Source of the DNA: an uncultured Helicobacter sp.
GTDB lineage: Bacteria; Campylobacterota; Campylobacteria; Campylobacterales; Helicobacteraceae
Direction of reading: 5' to 3'
DNA length: 8,924 nt
Assembly (NCBI GenBank): GCA_944325475.1
Contig: CALVAF010000100.1
Location: forward strand, 1-8,924
A model generated the notes under the pieces. That model was given only the letters and a program-made list of their open reading frames with translations. It ran no database searches and had not been told where the DNA came from. This document shows positions 1-6,521 of this stretch, one piece after another; within the stretch, counting starts at the first letter, position 1; every line of letters begins with the position of its first letter. The translations under genes were made by a program, and so were the position numbers.

Positions 1-237
1 GTTGCAAAAGCAGAAAGTGGGATAGGGCATGCGTATGCTTTTACTTTTAAGCTTGATGTTTTGCCTACAAACTTAACTGCAACGCAAAAATCAAAAGATA
101 TGATTCAAGAAAATTGCGTGCGTTGTCATAGTGAAATGGTTAGTAATGTTGTGAATCCAACGATGAATCCACATGGAAATGGATCACTTAGCTGCGTATC
201 ATGCCACGCAAGTGCGGGACACCAACGAGGTTTTTAA
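1..237 (+). CDS. nrfH: NrfH, quinol-oxidising tetrahaem cytochrome c (3' part only)
   Basis: This is the last 78 codons of a NapC/NirT-family cytochrome; the start lies left of the window. Two c-type haem motifs are visible, CVRCH and, close to the end, CVSCH, followed by a short tail ending GHQRGF and a TAA stop. NrfH normally carries four such motifs plus an N-terminal membrane helix, so haems 1-2 and the anchor would be upstream. In the known family the protein oxidises menaquinol on the periplasmic side of the membrane and hands electrons to NrfA, with which it forms a tight complex. The identification rests on the two haem motifs and on position: nrfA begins 20 bp after the stop behind a strong ribosome binding site, the usual nrfHA order of Campylobacterota and delta-proteobacteria. 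A different NapC-type cytochrome is possible but unlikely in front of nrfA. Confidence 0.9.
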   Translation, partial: VAKAESGIGHAYAFTFKLDVLPTNLTATQKSKDMIQENCVRCHSEMVSNVVNPTMNPHGNGSLSCVSCHASAGHQRGF

Positions 238-257
238 TTTAATTTTAGGAGGTTAAA

Positions 258-2102
258 ATGCAAAAAAAATCACCCGTGTTGCCAATTTTAGTTGTCATTG
301 CAGTGATTATTGTTGCAGGATTGTTGTGGTTAAATAATGATATTACCAAAAAACAATTTGAGGGAACGGGAGGAATTAGCTCAAAAGGCTTTGTAGAGAT
401 GAGTGATGATAATCCAACTTTTGATCATTGGGGTAAAAATTTTCCAGATTATTTGGATATGTATCTAACAGTTGAGACACAAAAGCCTATCCCAACAGAA
501 TTTGGTGGGAATCTAGCCTATTCTAAGCTTATCCGCTATCCACAGCTTACGATTCTTTGGGCGGGGTATCCTTTTAGCATCGATGCTAATGAAGAGCGAG
601 GGCATTTTTGGATTCAAGTGGATCAAATGGATACAGCTAGAAATAATAAGGATTTCTTAAATGCACATGGTTTTGCGGCTTTTGGTGGGCAGCCTACAGC
701 CTGTATGAATTGCCATAGTGGATGGAGTCCATGGTTGCTTAAAAATGTTGCGCTTGGAGAGACTCCAGAAGAGAAATGGATTTCTTTTAACTCAACAAAA
801 TATTGGACGATGATTAAAAATGTCCCAGAAGTTGAGGGGGTAACTGACCATAGTGGGCCACATGGTGGGACTAGAATGGGGGTAACTTGTGCTGATTGCC
901 ACAATCCAAATGATATGCAATTACGTCTTACACGACAGGCTGCGATTAATGCTTTAGTGAATTTTAGAGGCTATGAGCCAGATCCAGTAACAGGGGTAAA
1001 AGCTTCAAGAGAAGAGATGAGAACTCTTGTTTGCTCACAATGCCATGTGGAGTATTATTTTAAACCAACTGGCACCAAAGTGAAAGTTATGGGTGAATCC
1101 ATTGCCAATGATCCAAGCAAAAAATGGTGGAATGGCACACAGAAAACTTATGATGAAATTGATGTTTGGAGAGATGGAAACCAGCCAACAGAAATTGAAG
1201 CTGATGGGCTAGAGCTTGTTTTCCCATGGAGTGATTGGAAGAAAAATGAGCCTTTTAGAATTGAAATGTTTGACGCACATTATGAGAAAGTCAGAGAGGT
1301 GTTTGACAAAGATTGGTCGCATAAAATTACAAAAGCCCCGATGTTAAAAATTCAACATCCAGAATCAGAGCTGTATAGCGGTGGTGTGCATGCAGCAAAT
1401 GGTGTGAGTTGTGCAGATTGCCATATGCCCTATATCAGAAAAGGCTCTAAAAAAGTGACACAGCATAATGTCACTTCACCTTTGCAAGATATTAATGCTG
1501 CTTGTAAGTCTTGCCACACTCAAAGTGAAGAATATCTTAAGCAGCAAATTGCTGATATTCAAAAGTCTATCGCTTATGATTTAAGAAGTGCGGAGTATGC
1601 GACTGTTAGTTTGATTGAAGATATTAGGGTTATGCGCGAGAAACTGGGCGCAATGCCACAATATCAAACTCATGGTAAGCCCGATGATGCAAAGATTTCT
1701 GCAGCCTTAAAAGAGCCTTTGGAATTGCATAGAAAAGGGCAAATGAGAGGCGACTTTGTAGGGGCTGAAAACTCCACTGGATTCCATAATCCAAGAGAGG
1801 CAAGCAGAATGCTACTTCAAGCTGTTGAAATGGCAAGAATGGGGCAAACTAAACTTGTAGAGATTGCTAATGCTCATGGAATCAAAGATTTCAAAACTTC
1901 TAATTTAGGCTTTGAGGATATTCAAAAATACAATCCCGGAGAGATTCGCTACAAAGTGGATTTAAACGGGCATAAAGCAGGTGAGCGATACTACAAACAC
2001 GAAGAAATCAATGGTCCAGCACCCAAAGATCTTTTGGAAATGGATAAAAACAATAAGCCTTATAACTATAAGGTCATTGATTCTAAAACTTCTTCTTATT
2101 AA
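258..2102 (+). CDS. nrfA: Cytochrome c nitrite reductase NrfA (pentahaem, ammonia-forming)
   Basis: The protein has 614 residues. It catalyses the six-electron reduction of nitrite to ammonium in the periplasm; the family also reduces NO and hydroxylamine. Five haem attachment motifs are visible: CMNCH (149-153), CADCH (211-215), CSQCH (259-263), CADCH (385-389) and CKSCH (416-420). Family active-site and calcium residues are recognisable: Arg128 by alignment to the E. coli DVRETLR segment, Glu265-Tyr266 just after haem 3, and Lys364-x-Gln366-His367 in the KIQHPE block. The first motif, which binds the catalytic haem, is CXXCH rather than the usual CXXCK, a variant I recall from Campylobacter jejuni. 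The protein is over 100 residues longer than E. coli NrfA (478). Extra sequence lies between haems 1 and 2 and at roughly 269-321, after haem 3. The N terminus (KK, then hydrophobic residues 7-25) has no obvious signal-peptidase site and may stay as a membrane anchor. The start is fixed by AGGAGG at 247-252, five bases before the ATG. Last gene of the nrfHA unit. Confidence 0.97.
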   Translation: MQKKSPVLPILVVIAVIIVAGLLWLNNDITKKQFEGTGGISSKGFVEMSDDNPTFDHWGKNFPDYLDMYLTVETQKPIPTEFGGNLAYSKLIRYPQLTILWAGYPFSIDANEERGHFWIQVDQMDTARNNKDFLNAHGFAAFGGQPTACMNCHSGWSPWLLKNVALGETPEEKWISFNSTKYWTMIKNVPEVEGVTDHSGPHGGTRMGVTCADCHNPNDMQLRLTRQAAINALVNFRGYEPDPVTGVKASREEMRTLVCSQCHVEYYFKPTGTKVKVMGESIANDPSKKWWNGTQKTYDEIDVWRDGNQPTEIEADGLELVFPWSDWKKNEPFRIEMFDAHYEKVREVFDKDWSHKITKAPMLKIQHPESELYSGGVHAANGVSCADCHMPYIRKGSKKVTQHNVTSPLQDINAACKSCHTQSEEYLKQQIADIQKSIAYDLRSAEYATVSLIEDIRVMREKLGAMPQYQTHGKPDDAKISAALKEPLELHRKGQMRGDFVGAENSTGFHNPREASRMLLQAVEMARMGQTKLVEIANAHGIKDFKTSNLGFEDIQKYNPGEIRYKVDLNGHKAGERYYKHEEINGPAPKDLLEMDKNNKPYNYKVIDSKTSSY

Positions 2103-2106
2103 TTGA

Positions 2107-2145
2107 TTTGGATTCTAAGCTTTTTTAGAATCCAAACTATTTTTT
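2107..2145 (+). terminator. Intrinsic terminator after nrfA
   Basis: An 11-bp perfect inverted repeat has arms TTTGGATTCTA (2107-2117) and TAGAATCCAAA (2126-2136) with an 8-base loop. It is followed by a T-rich run ending in six Ts at 2140-2145. It begins 4 bp after the nrfA stop codon. On the minus strand the hairpin is not followed by a U-tract, so it serves mainly the nrf side. Confidence 0.85.
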
Positions 2146-2270
2146 GATTGTGTGATAAGGCAATATTCTTTTACTTCTTTGAATGAAGCTTTTTATTTCC
2201 AAGTGTTTTCTGGCAAAATTAGATTTTGGTTATAAGCCGTATTTGTAGGGAAACATCAATAGAAATGCTT

Positions 2271-2294
2271 CAAAAATAATTAGAATTATTTTTG
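2271..2294. repeat. 24-bp AT-rich palindrome between convergent nrfA and hisS
   Basis: Two perfect 11-base arms (CAAAAATAATT at 2271-2281, AATTATTTTTG at 2284-2294) surround a 2-base centre. It lies in the 284-bp gap between two converging genes, 93 bp beyond the hisS stop. Each strand ends its hairpin in a T-run, so it could act as a weak bidirectional terminator, or it could be a protein-binding site. The stem is nearly pure A/T and would be weak as RNA. The rest of the gap (2146-2270 and 2295-2386) shows no open frame with a ribosome binding site and nothing else I can name. A short imperfect hairpin around 2336-2352 might help end hisS transcription, but it is not convincing. Confidence 0.5.
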
Positions 2295-2386
2295 CTATGG
2301 GATTAGTTTTTTAATTTTGCAGGTAGTTTTTATTTATGATTTTACATGGAATCATTTTATAAAAAGATAGCCAAAATATGCCAAAG

Positions 2387-3697
2387 CTAAAGTGTGGAAT
2401 CTAAAATTTCAGCAATATTTTGCAGTGAGAGTTGGTTTTGCTGTTTGCCACTTTGCATATTTTTAAGCGAGGCAGTTTGGCTTGCTTCCTCACTCTCTCC
2501 TGTGATGATAACCCAATTATAGCCCTTGTTATTGGCGTATTTGAAGGCTTTTTGGGGTTTAGTTAGCTCTGGATAGACTTCGATTTTTAATCCATACTCC
2601 CTTAGGTTTTTAGCGACCTTATAGGCATAAGAAAGGTTATTTAGTGGAATCAAAATGGCTTTAGCTGGTGTGTTAGAAGCGATGAGTCCTAGCTCCTCTA
2701 ATCCTGCTAAAAGCCTATCTAGTCCGATACTCGCACCCACACCACTCATTGTGTCATTAGAGAAATTTTGCGTGAGATTATCATATCTGCCCCCAGAGCA
2801 TACAGAGCCTAAGCTTGGCAAGTCATCAAGTGTAGTTTCATAGATGATTCCAGTGTAATAGCCCAAACCTCGTGCAATAGAGAGGTTGATTTGATAGAAG
2901 TTTTGGGGGATAAGCATAGCTAGAATCTCACAAAGCGATTCTAACTCTTCTAAGCCCTCTTTAAGTGTTGCATTATAGGCTTTGTAGGGGGCTAGGGAAG
3001 CGAGGAATTCCAGTGAATTATCCTTTTGTTTGAATGCGATAAAATCTAGTAAAGTTTGGATTTGTGCGGGGGTTAGCGGGGTTTTTTCTTGGAGTTCTTG
3101 AGTGATAGAATCTTTATCAATTTTATCAATTTTATCAATGATTCTTAGGATTTCTGTCGTGTATTCTTGAGTGTTTAGCCACTCACAAAGTCCATTAAAA
3201 ATCTTACGGTTATTGATGTGGATTGTGAAGTTTTTTAGCTTCAAATCGCTAAGGCTTTGGAAAATCACTTGGAGAATCTCTACATCGCTGCCAATGCTTG
3301 TGGTTCCAATAAAATCAAAATCGCATTGCGTGAATTCTCGATAACGCCCTTTTTGCGCACGCTCACCGCGGAAAACATTGCCGATGCAATAACGTTTAAA
3401 AGGTAATCCTAGCTCATTTTTGTATTGGGAAATAAAGCGTGCTAGAGGTAAGGTTAAATCAAATCGTAATGCCACTTCGCGTCCGCCGTGGTCTAGGAAA
3501 TGATACATTTCTTTTTGGATTTCATCGCTGCCTTGTTTTTTGAGAATCTCGGCGTATTCCAAATGTGGGGTTTCAATGGGGGAAAAGCCGAATTTCTCAA
3601 AGGAAGTCACGATACTTTTTAGCATTTGGGATTTGGTGTAGGCTTCTTTGGGGAGTCTGTCTTTAAAACCGCTAAGCGTGCGAGGTGTGATAGGCAT
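2387..3697 (-). CDS. hisS: Histidyl-tRNA synthetase
   Basis: This 436-residue class II aminoacyl-tRNA synthetase charges tRNA-His with histidine in the cytoplasm. All family signatures are present in order. The N-terminal RTLSGFKDRLP leads into motif 1. Motif 2 runs from FRGER (109-113) through RYREFTQCDFD (118-128). The histidine-specific ARGLGYYTG block at 275-283 contains the conserved Arg276, and SGGRYDNL follows at 301-308. Motif 3 is GVGASIGLDRL (319-329). The C-terminal part from about residue 345 fits the alpha/beta anticodon-binding domain (AILIPLNN, then VYPE and KAFKYAN). Length is normal for the family. The insertion domain contains a small Ile-Asp-Lys repeat near 187-195. The ATG is supported by a TGGAGA ribosome binding site on the minus strand (3702-3707), four bases upstream. 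The gene stands alone: it converges on nrfA and diverges from rpmE, so it has its own promoter. Confidence 0.98.
   Translation of the reverse strand: MPITPRTLSGFKDRLPKEAYTKSQMLKSIVTSFEKFGFSPIETPHLEYAEILKKQGSDEIQKEMYHFLDHGGREVALRFDLTLPLARFISQYKNELGLPFKRYCIGNVFRGERAQKGRYREFTQCDFDFIGTTSIGSDVEILQVIFQSLSDLKLKNFTIHINNRKIFNGLCEWLNTQEYTTEILRIIDKIDKIDKDSITQELQEKTPLTPAQIQTLLDFIAFKQKDNSLEFLASLAPYKAYNATLKEGLEELESLCEILAMLIPQNFYQINLSIARGLGYYTGIIYETTLDDLPSLGSVCSGGRYDNLTQNFSNDTMSGVGASIGLDRLLAGLEELGLIASNTPAKAILIPLNNLSYAYKVAKNLREYGLKIEVYPELTKPQKAFKYANNKGYNWVIITGESEEASQTASLKNMQSGKQQNQLSLQNIAEILDSTL
3113..3139 (-). repeat. Three perfect 9-bp tandem repeats inside hisS
   Basis: The unit TTTATCAAT occurs three times without change at 3113-3121, 3122-3130 and 3131-3139. 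Being a multiple of three it stays in frame and encodes repeated Ile-Asp-Lys in the insertion domain of the synthetase, away from the catalytic motifs. Confidence 0.9.
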
Positions 3698-3721
3698 TTA
3701 TTCTCCAATAATGATGATTTC

Positions 3722-3753
3722 AAAGGGGAATTTTAGCAAGAAAAAGGGGAATT
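3722..3753. repeat. 11-bp direct repeat pair in the hisS/rpmE divergent region
   Basis: AAAGGGGAATT occurs at 3722-3732 and again at 3743-3753, a 21-bp offset, close to two helical turns. The first copy overlaps the proposed hisS -10 element, and the second lies just upstream of it with respect to hisS. This geometry would suit a dimeric regulator or two tandem sites, but the repeat may also be chance in a purine-rich stretch. Confidence 0.4.
3730..3735 (-). promoter_or_regulatory. Probable hisS -10 promoter element
   Basis: Read on the minus strand this is TAAAAT preceded by TTGC, which gives an extended -10 (TGn) as is common in Campylobacterota, where -35 boxes are poorly conserved. It would start transcription about 25 bases before the hisS ATG. 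No distinct -35 hexamer is seen. Confidence 0.5.
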
Positions 3754-3799
3754 GCAAAATAAAAGTGGAGATTTTACATAAAATTTCAGAAAAATACGC

Positions 3800-3805
3800 T
3801 ATGAT
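3800..3805 (+). promoter_or_regulatory. Probable -10 element of the rpmE-led operon
   Basis: TATGAT lies 34 bp before the rpmE ATG, behind an A/T-rich stretch, and matches the sigma-70 type -10 of Helicobacter. A start near 3812 would leave a leader of roughly 28 bases. It is the only good -10 candidate found close upstream of rpmE, so it may drive the whole downstream cluster. No clear -35 box is visible. Confidence 0.55.
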
Positions 3806-3839
3806 TCCAACTTTATTTTTTACATTTAAAGGTTAGCTT

Positions 3840-4043
3840 ATGAAAAAAGGAATTCACCCAGAATATATCCCTTGCAAAGTGACTTGCGTAACAAGCGGAA
3901 AAGAAATTGAAGTGATGAGTGTGAAGCCAGAATTAAGAATTGATATTTCTTCGTTCTGTCATCCTTTTTATACGGGTTCTGACAAAGTCGTCGATACTGC
4001 AGGTAGAGTAGAGAAGTTTAAGCAGAGATATAACCTCAAATAA
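3840..4043 (+). CDS. rpmE: 50S ribosomal protein L31
   Basis: This 67-residue protein of the large ribosomal subunit, at the central protuberance, helps bridge the two subunits. It is recognised by the start MKKGIHPEY, by HPFYTGSDK at 41-49, and by the ending [13 protein letters not shown]. Classic zinc-binding L31 has four cysteines in two pairs (16 and 18, 37 and 40 in E. coli). Here Cys16 and Cys40 remain, but residue 18 is Thr and residue 37 is Ser, while an extra Cys sits at 12. The usual zinc site therefore looks dismantled, as I recall for H. pylori L31. The ribosome binding site is AAAGG at 3828-3832, seven bases before the ATG. It is the first gene of a tight plus-strand cluster and is followed after 8 bp by an rRNA methyltransferase gene. 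Confidence 0.97.
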   Translation: MKKGIHPEYIPCKVTCVTSGKEIEVMSVKPELRIDISSFCHPFYTGSDKVVDTAGRVEKFKQRYNLK

Positions 4044-4051
4044 CCATTACA

Positions 4052-4870
4052 ATGGTTACTTTCCTTCCTACTCCAATAGGAAATTTACAAGATATTTCAC
4101 TTCATACTTTAGAGGTTTTAGAAAATTGCGAGGTGCTTTTGTGTGAGGATACGAGGGTTACTAAAAAGCTCCTCTTGCTTTTAATGGAACGCAATCTCTT
4201 AAAATCCAAAACTTACCAATATTTCTCCTTTCATACACATAATCAAGTGGAATTTTTGCAACAGATTTCTTTGGAGTTTTTTTCACAAAACATTGCCTTT
4301 TTAAGCGATGCGGGCATGCCTTGTATTAGTGATCCTGGAGTGGAATTGGTGCGATTTTTGCAAAAGAATGCTTTAGAATATGAGGTGGTTGGGGGTATTA
4401 GCGCTTTGACTTTAGCGGTGGCTTTTAGTGGAATCGTGGAAAAAGAATTTACTTTTTTGGGATTCCCGCTACATAAGAAAAAAGAGCGTTTAGAAGGTTT
4501 TGTAGAGAGTTTTAAAAGCCCTTATCCTACTATTTATTATGAATCACCCCATCGTTTGTTAGAAAGCTTAGAGATGATGTGTGAGATAGAGGAGGGAAGA
4601 GAGATTTTTCTTGCTAAAGAACTCACTAAAAAATACCAACAAACCTACAAAGGCACACTTAAAGAAGTGCTAGGGAAACTCCAAAAAAGCGTGATAAAAG
4701 GGGAGTGGGTCATGGTTATAGAGGGCAAAAAAGGGGGAGAAAAGGAAAGGGTGCTAACCCAAGAGATGATTTATCTGCTAGACATACCGCCAAAAATCAA
4801 AGCAAAAATCTTATCAAAACTAAACAATAAACCCGCAAGTAAATATTATAATTTGCTTTGTAAGGAATAA
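4052..4870 (+). CDS. rsmI: 16S rRNA (cytidine-1402 2'-O)-methyltransferase RsmI
   Basis: This 272-residue SAM-dependent tetrapyrrole-methylase-fold enzyme, in the known family, methylates the ribose of C1402 in 16S rRNA near the P site. Signatures are TPIGNL (7-12), CEDTR with following TKK (31-39), SDAGMPCISDPG (85-96), YESPHR (163-168) and LAKELTKKYQQ (187-197). The C-terminal part from about 246 (PPKIKAKILSKL and on) matches the small helical end domain seen in full-length RsmI. One block departs from the familiar form: where many members have a PGP turn before the helix at about 113, this one reads VVGGISAL. No Shine-Dalgarno sequence precedes the ATG, which lies 8 bp after the rpmE stop, so translation probably depends on ribosomes finishing rpmE. 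The start fits the family because TPIGNL normally comes within the first 10 or so residues. Confidence 0.95.
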   Translation: MVTFLPTPIGNLQDISLHTLEVLENCEVLLCEDTRVTKKLLLLLMERNLLKSKTYQYFSFHTHNQVEFLQQISLEFFSQNIAFLSDAGMPCISDPGVELVRFLQKNALEYEVVGGISALTLAVAFSGIVEKEFTFLGFPLHKKKERLEGFVESFKSPYPTIYYESPHRLLESLEMMCEIEEGREIFLAKELTKKYQQTYKGTLKEVLGKLQKSVIKGEWVMVIEGKKGGEKERVLTQEMIYLLDIPPKIKAKILSKLNNKPASKYYNLLCKE

Positions 4871-4906
4871 ACTAAGTAAAAAAATAATAAAAATAGGATA
4901 GAATAA

Positions 4907-5593
4907 GTGCTTGTTTATGGGAAACGCATTGTTGAGCTGGTTTTAGCAAAATATCAAGACAAAATTGCAACGATTTATTTGGCAAAAGAGATTGATAAGG
5001 GATTTTTTCATCGGCTTAAAAAAACCCAAAAGCCCATTGTGAGGGTGGATTCCAAAAAAGCCCAAGCCTTAGCTAGAGGCGGGAATCATCAAGGTTATTT
5101 GCTAGAAATTTCACGGCTAGAATCGTTGGAATTTTCTTTGGTAAAGTCAATGGATTTTGTGTTGGTTTTGTGCGGCATTAGCGATGTTGGGAATCTGGGA
5201 TCTTTATTTCGTAGTGCCTATGCGCTAGATGTTGATGGCATTGTGATTTGCGGCATTAGAGATTTTAAGCAAGAGGGAGTTTTGCGGGCGAGTTCTGGAG
5301 CAATGCTTGGAATGCCTTTTTGTGTGGTTTATAATCCCCTAGATGCCCTCCATGAGTTAAAACAAGCGGGCTTTACTCTGCTTGGGACGAGCTTGCAAGG
5401 GCAGAATCTACAGGCTGCATTGGGGGGCAAAAGGGCATTGGTTTTGGGTAGTGAGGGTGAGGGGCTCTCTAAAAAAGTGTTAGCTAAAATGGATTATAAC
5501 CTCACAATCCCCATGAAAAGGGATTTTGATTCGCTAAATGTTGGTGTCGCAGGGGCAATTTTAATAGATAGGATAATAAATGGAAGAAATTGA
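4907..5593 (+). CDS. SpoU/TrmH-family RNA 2'-O-methyltransferase (RlmB-like)
   Basis: This 228-residue trefoil-knot methyltransferase transfers a methyl group from SAM to a ribose 2'-OH in rRNA or tRNA. All three SpoU motifs are clear: motif 1 SDVGNLGSLFRSA (92-104) with the conserved Asn96 and Arg102, motif 2 LVLGSEGEGLS (178-188), and motif 3 IPMKRDFDSLNVGVAGAI (201-218). The N-terminal part opens with VYGKRIVELVL and has a HQG element at 61-63, like the substrate-binding domain of RlmB, which modifies G2251 of 23S rRNA. The target here cannot be settled from sequence, so no symbol is given. The start is GTG, supported by AGGA at 4895-4898 and by the normal family beginning (I/L-YG-K). It lies 36 bp after rsmI, and its last 14 bases overlap the next gene. 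Confidence 0.93.
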   Translation: MLVYGKRIVELVLAKYQDKIATIYLAKEIDKGFFHRLKKTQKPIVRVDSKKAQALARGGNHQGYLLEISRLESLEFSLVKSMDFVLVLCGISDVGNLGSLFRSAYALDVDGIVICGIRDFKQEGVLRASSGAMLGMPFCVVYNPLDALHELKQAGFTLLGTSLQGQNLQAALGGKRALVLGSEGEGLSKKVLAKMDYNLTIPMKRDFDSLNVGVAGAILIDRIINGRN

Positions 5594-6521
5594 AAAATTA
5601 AGGCAGATTGGGGCAAAGGAAATTGCAAGTAACACGCACATTGCACTTAATAAAATCAAGAAGATTCTAGAAATGGATTTTGAGGGTTTGAAGGATAGAG
5701 TGACAACGATTGGGCTTATTCACATTTTGGAGCGGGAATATCAGATTAGTTTGCAAAAATGGTGCGAGGAATATGAGAGATTTTTAGCAGACAATCAGGA
5801 AGAAAAAGAAAAAACAGAGGCGAATATTAGTTTTAAAATCATGCATGAAGCCACACAGCAAAATGATTCTAAAAGAAGTTTAATCGTTACGATTTTAGTG
5901 ATTGTTTTACTTGGGGTTGGGGTGTATTTTTATTTCAATTTTAATGTGACAAGCGAGACGAAATCATCACAGCAAGAGAACACACAAGGGCTAATGCCAA
6001 ATGCTAAATCACAAAATGAAAATGCAAGCTTGGAAGCAGATGCTAAGAATGGGGGTTTTGAAACTGCAGAAAGTGTTGTAAATAACGAGGTTGTGGGTAA
6101 GAATCAAGAAAATAATGCCACCCAAACTTTGGAGCTAATGCCAAATTTAAATCTTGATTCTTCAGCTTCCATACCATTAGAGGAGATTCCACAAACAATT
6201 CCACAAGAATCTGCTTTGCAAGAATATCCCCCTCAAGAATCAAAAGTGGAGATTCACGCACTATCGAGTGTGTGGGTGGGGATTGTGTATTTGGATACCA
6301 AAAAAAGAGAATCTTTTATTGCAGGTAAGGTTTTTGAGGTGGATTTGAAAAGACCGCAGACGATTATTACTGGGCATGGAATGTTGGAGGTAAAAAATCA
6401 AGGTAAAAGCGAGAATTATCATTTGGCAAGGAGAATGTATTTTATTGTGAATGAAAAGGGTGAGTTTAGCGAGATTAATAACGCACAATATCGCCAATAT
6501 AGTGGAGGTTTAGCGTGGTAA
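5580..6521 (+). CDS. RodZ-like bitopic membrane protein (putative)
   Basis: The protein has 313 residues and I know no assigned function. Three parts can be seen. Residues 6-70 are helical and follow the pattern of the RodZ N-terminal helix-turn-helix domain: an IASNTHI segment, then LEMDFEGLKDR, then GLIHILEREYQISL and a W/Y-rich end. Residues 100-120 form a single transmembrane helix after the basic SKR, predicting N-in/C-out. Residues 121-220 are polar, rich in Asn, Gln, Glu and Ser, and low in complexity, like a flexible linker. Residues 222-313 (VEIHALSSVWVGIVYLDT and on) look like a small beta domain comparable to the periplasmic end of RodZ. RodZ links MreB to the wall-building machinery in rod-shaped bacteria. 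That role is inference here. The ATG overlaps the methyltransferase by 14 bp with AGGA at 5570-5573, and the 3' end overlaps the next gene by 7 bp. Confidence 0.85.
   Translation: MEEIEKLRQIGAKEIASNTHIALNKIKKILEMDFEGLKDRVTTIGLIHILEREYQISLQKWCEEYERFLADNQEEKEKTEANISFKIMHEATQQNDSKRSLIVTILVIVLLGVGVYFYFNFNVTSETKSSQQENTQGLMPNAKSQNENASLEADAKNGGFETAESVVNNEVVGKNQENNATQTLELMPNLNLDSSASIPLEEIPQTIPQESALQEYPPQESKVEIHALSSVWVGIVYLDTKKRESFIAGKVFEVDLKRPQTIITGHGMLEVKNQGKSENYHLARRMYFIVNEKGEFSEINNAQYRQYSGGLAW

Noticed and set aside
623..904. Open frame of 93 codons antisense to nrfA
   Set aside because: It lies wholly inside a well-supported haem protein gene and has no recognisable domain or ribosome binding site; it mirrors the coding bias of nrfA. 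The antisense frame at 1630-1836 is rejected for the same reason.
2183..2248. Short plus-strand frame beginning MKLFISKCF in the nrfA-hisS gap
   Set aside because: Only 21 codons, no ribosome binding site, directly after a strong terminator, and no promoter that can be defended.
4899..4904. TAGAAT as a -10 promoter for the SpoU methyltransferase gene
   Set aside because: It ends two bases before the GTG start, leaving no room for a leader; this stretch is better read as the ribosome binding site spacer.
5422..5427. Run of six G in the SpoU methyltransferase gene as a phase-variation tract
   Set aside because: Helicobacter and Campylobacter phase-variable tracts are usually longer; the gene is intact and encodes a housekeeping-type enzyme. 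The A6G5 run in rsmI near 4727 was rejected likewise.
6043..6497. Two antisense frames opposite the RodZ-like gene
   Set aside because: No start signals, His/Leu-rich composition typical of reversed coding sequence, and the plus-strand gene is supported by overlaps and ribosome binding sites.
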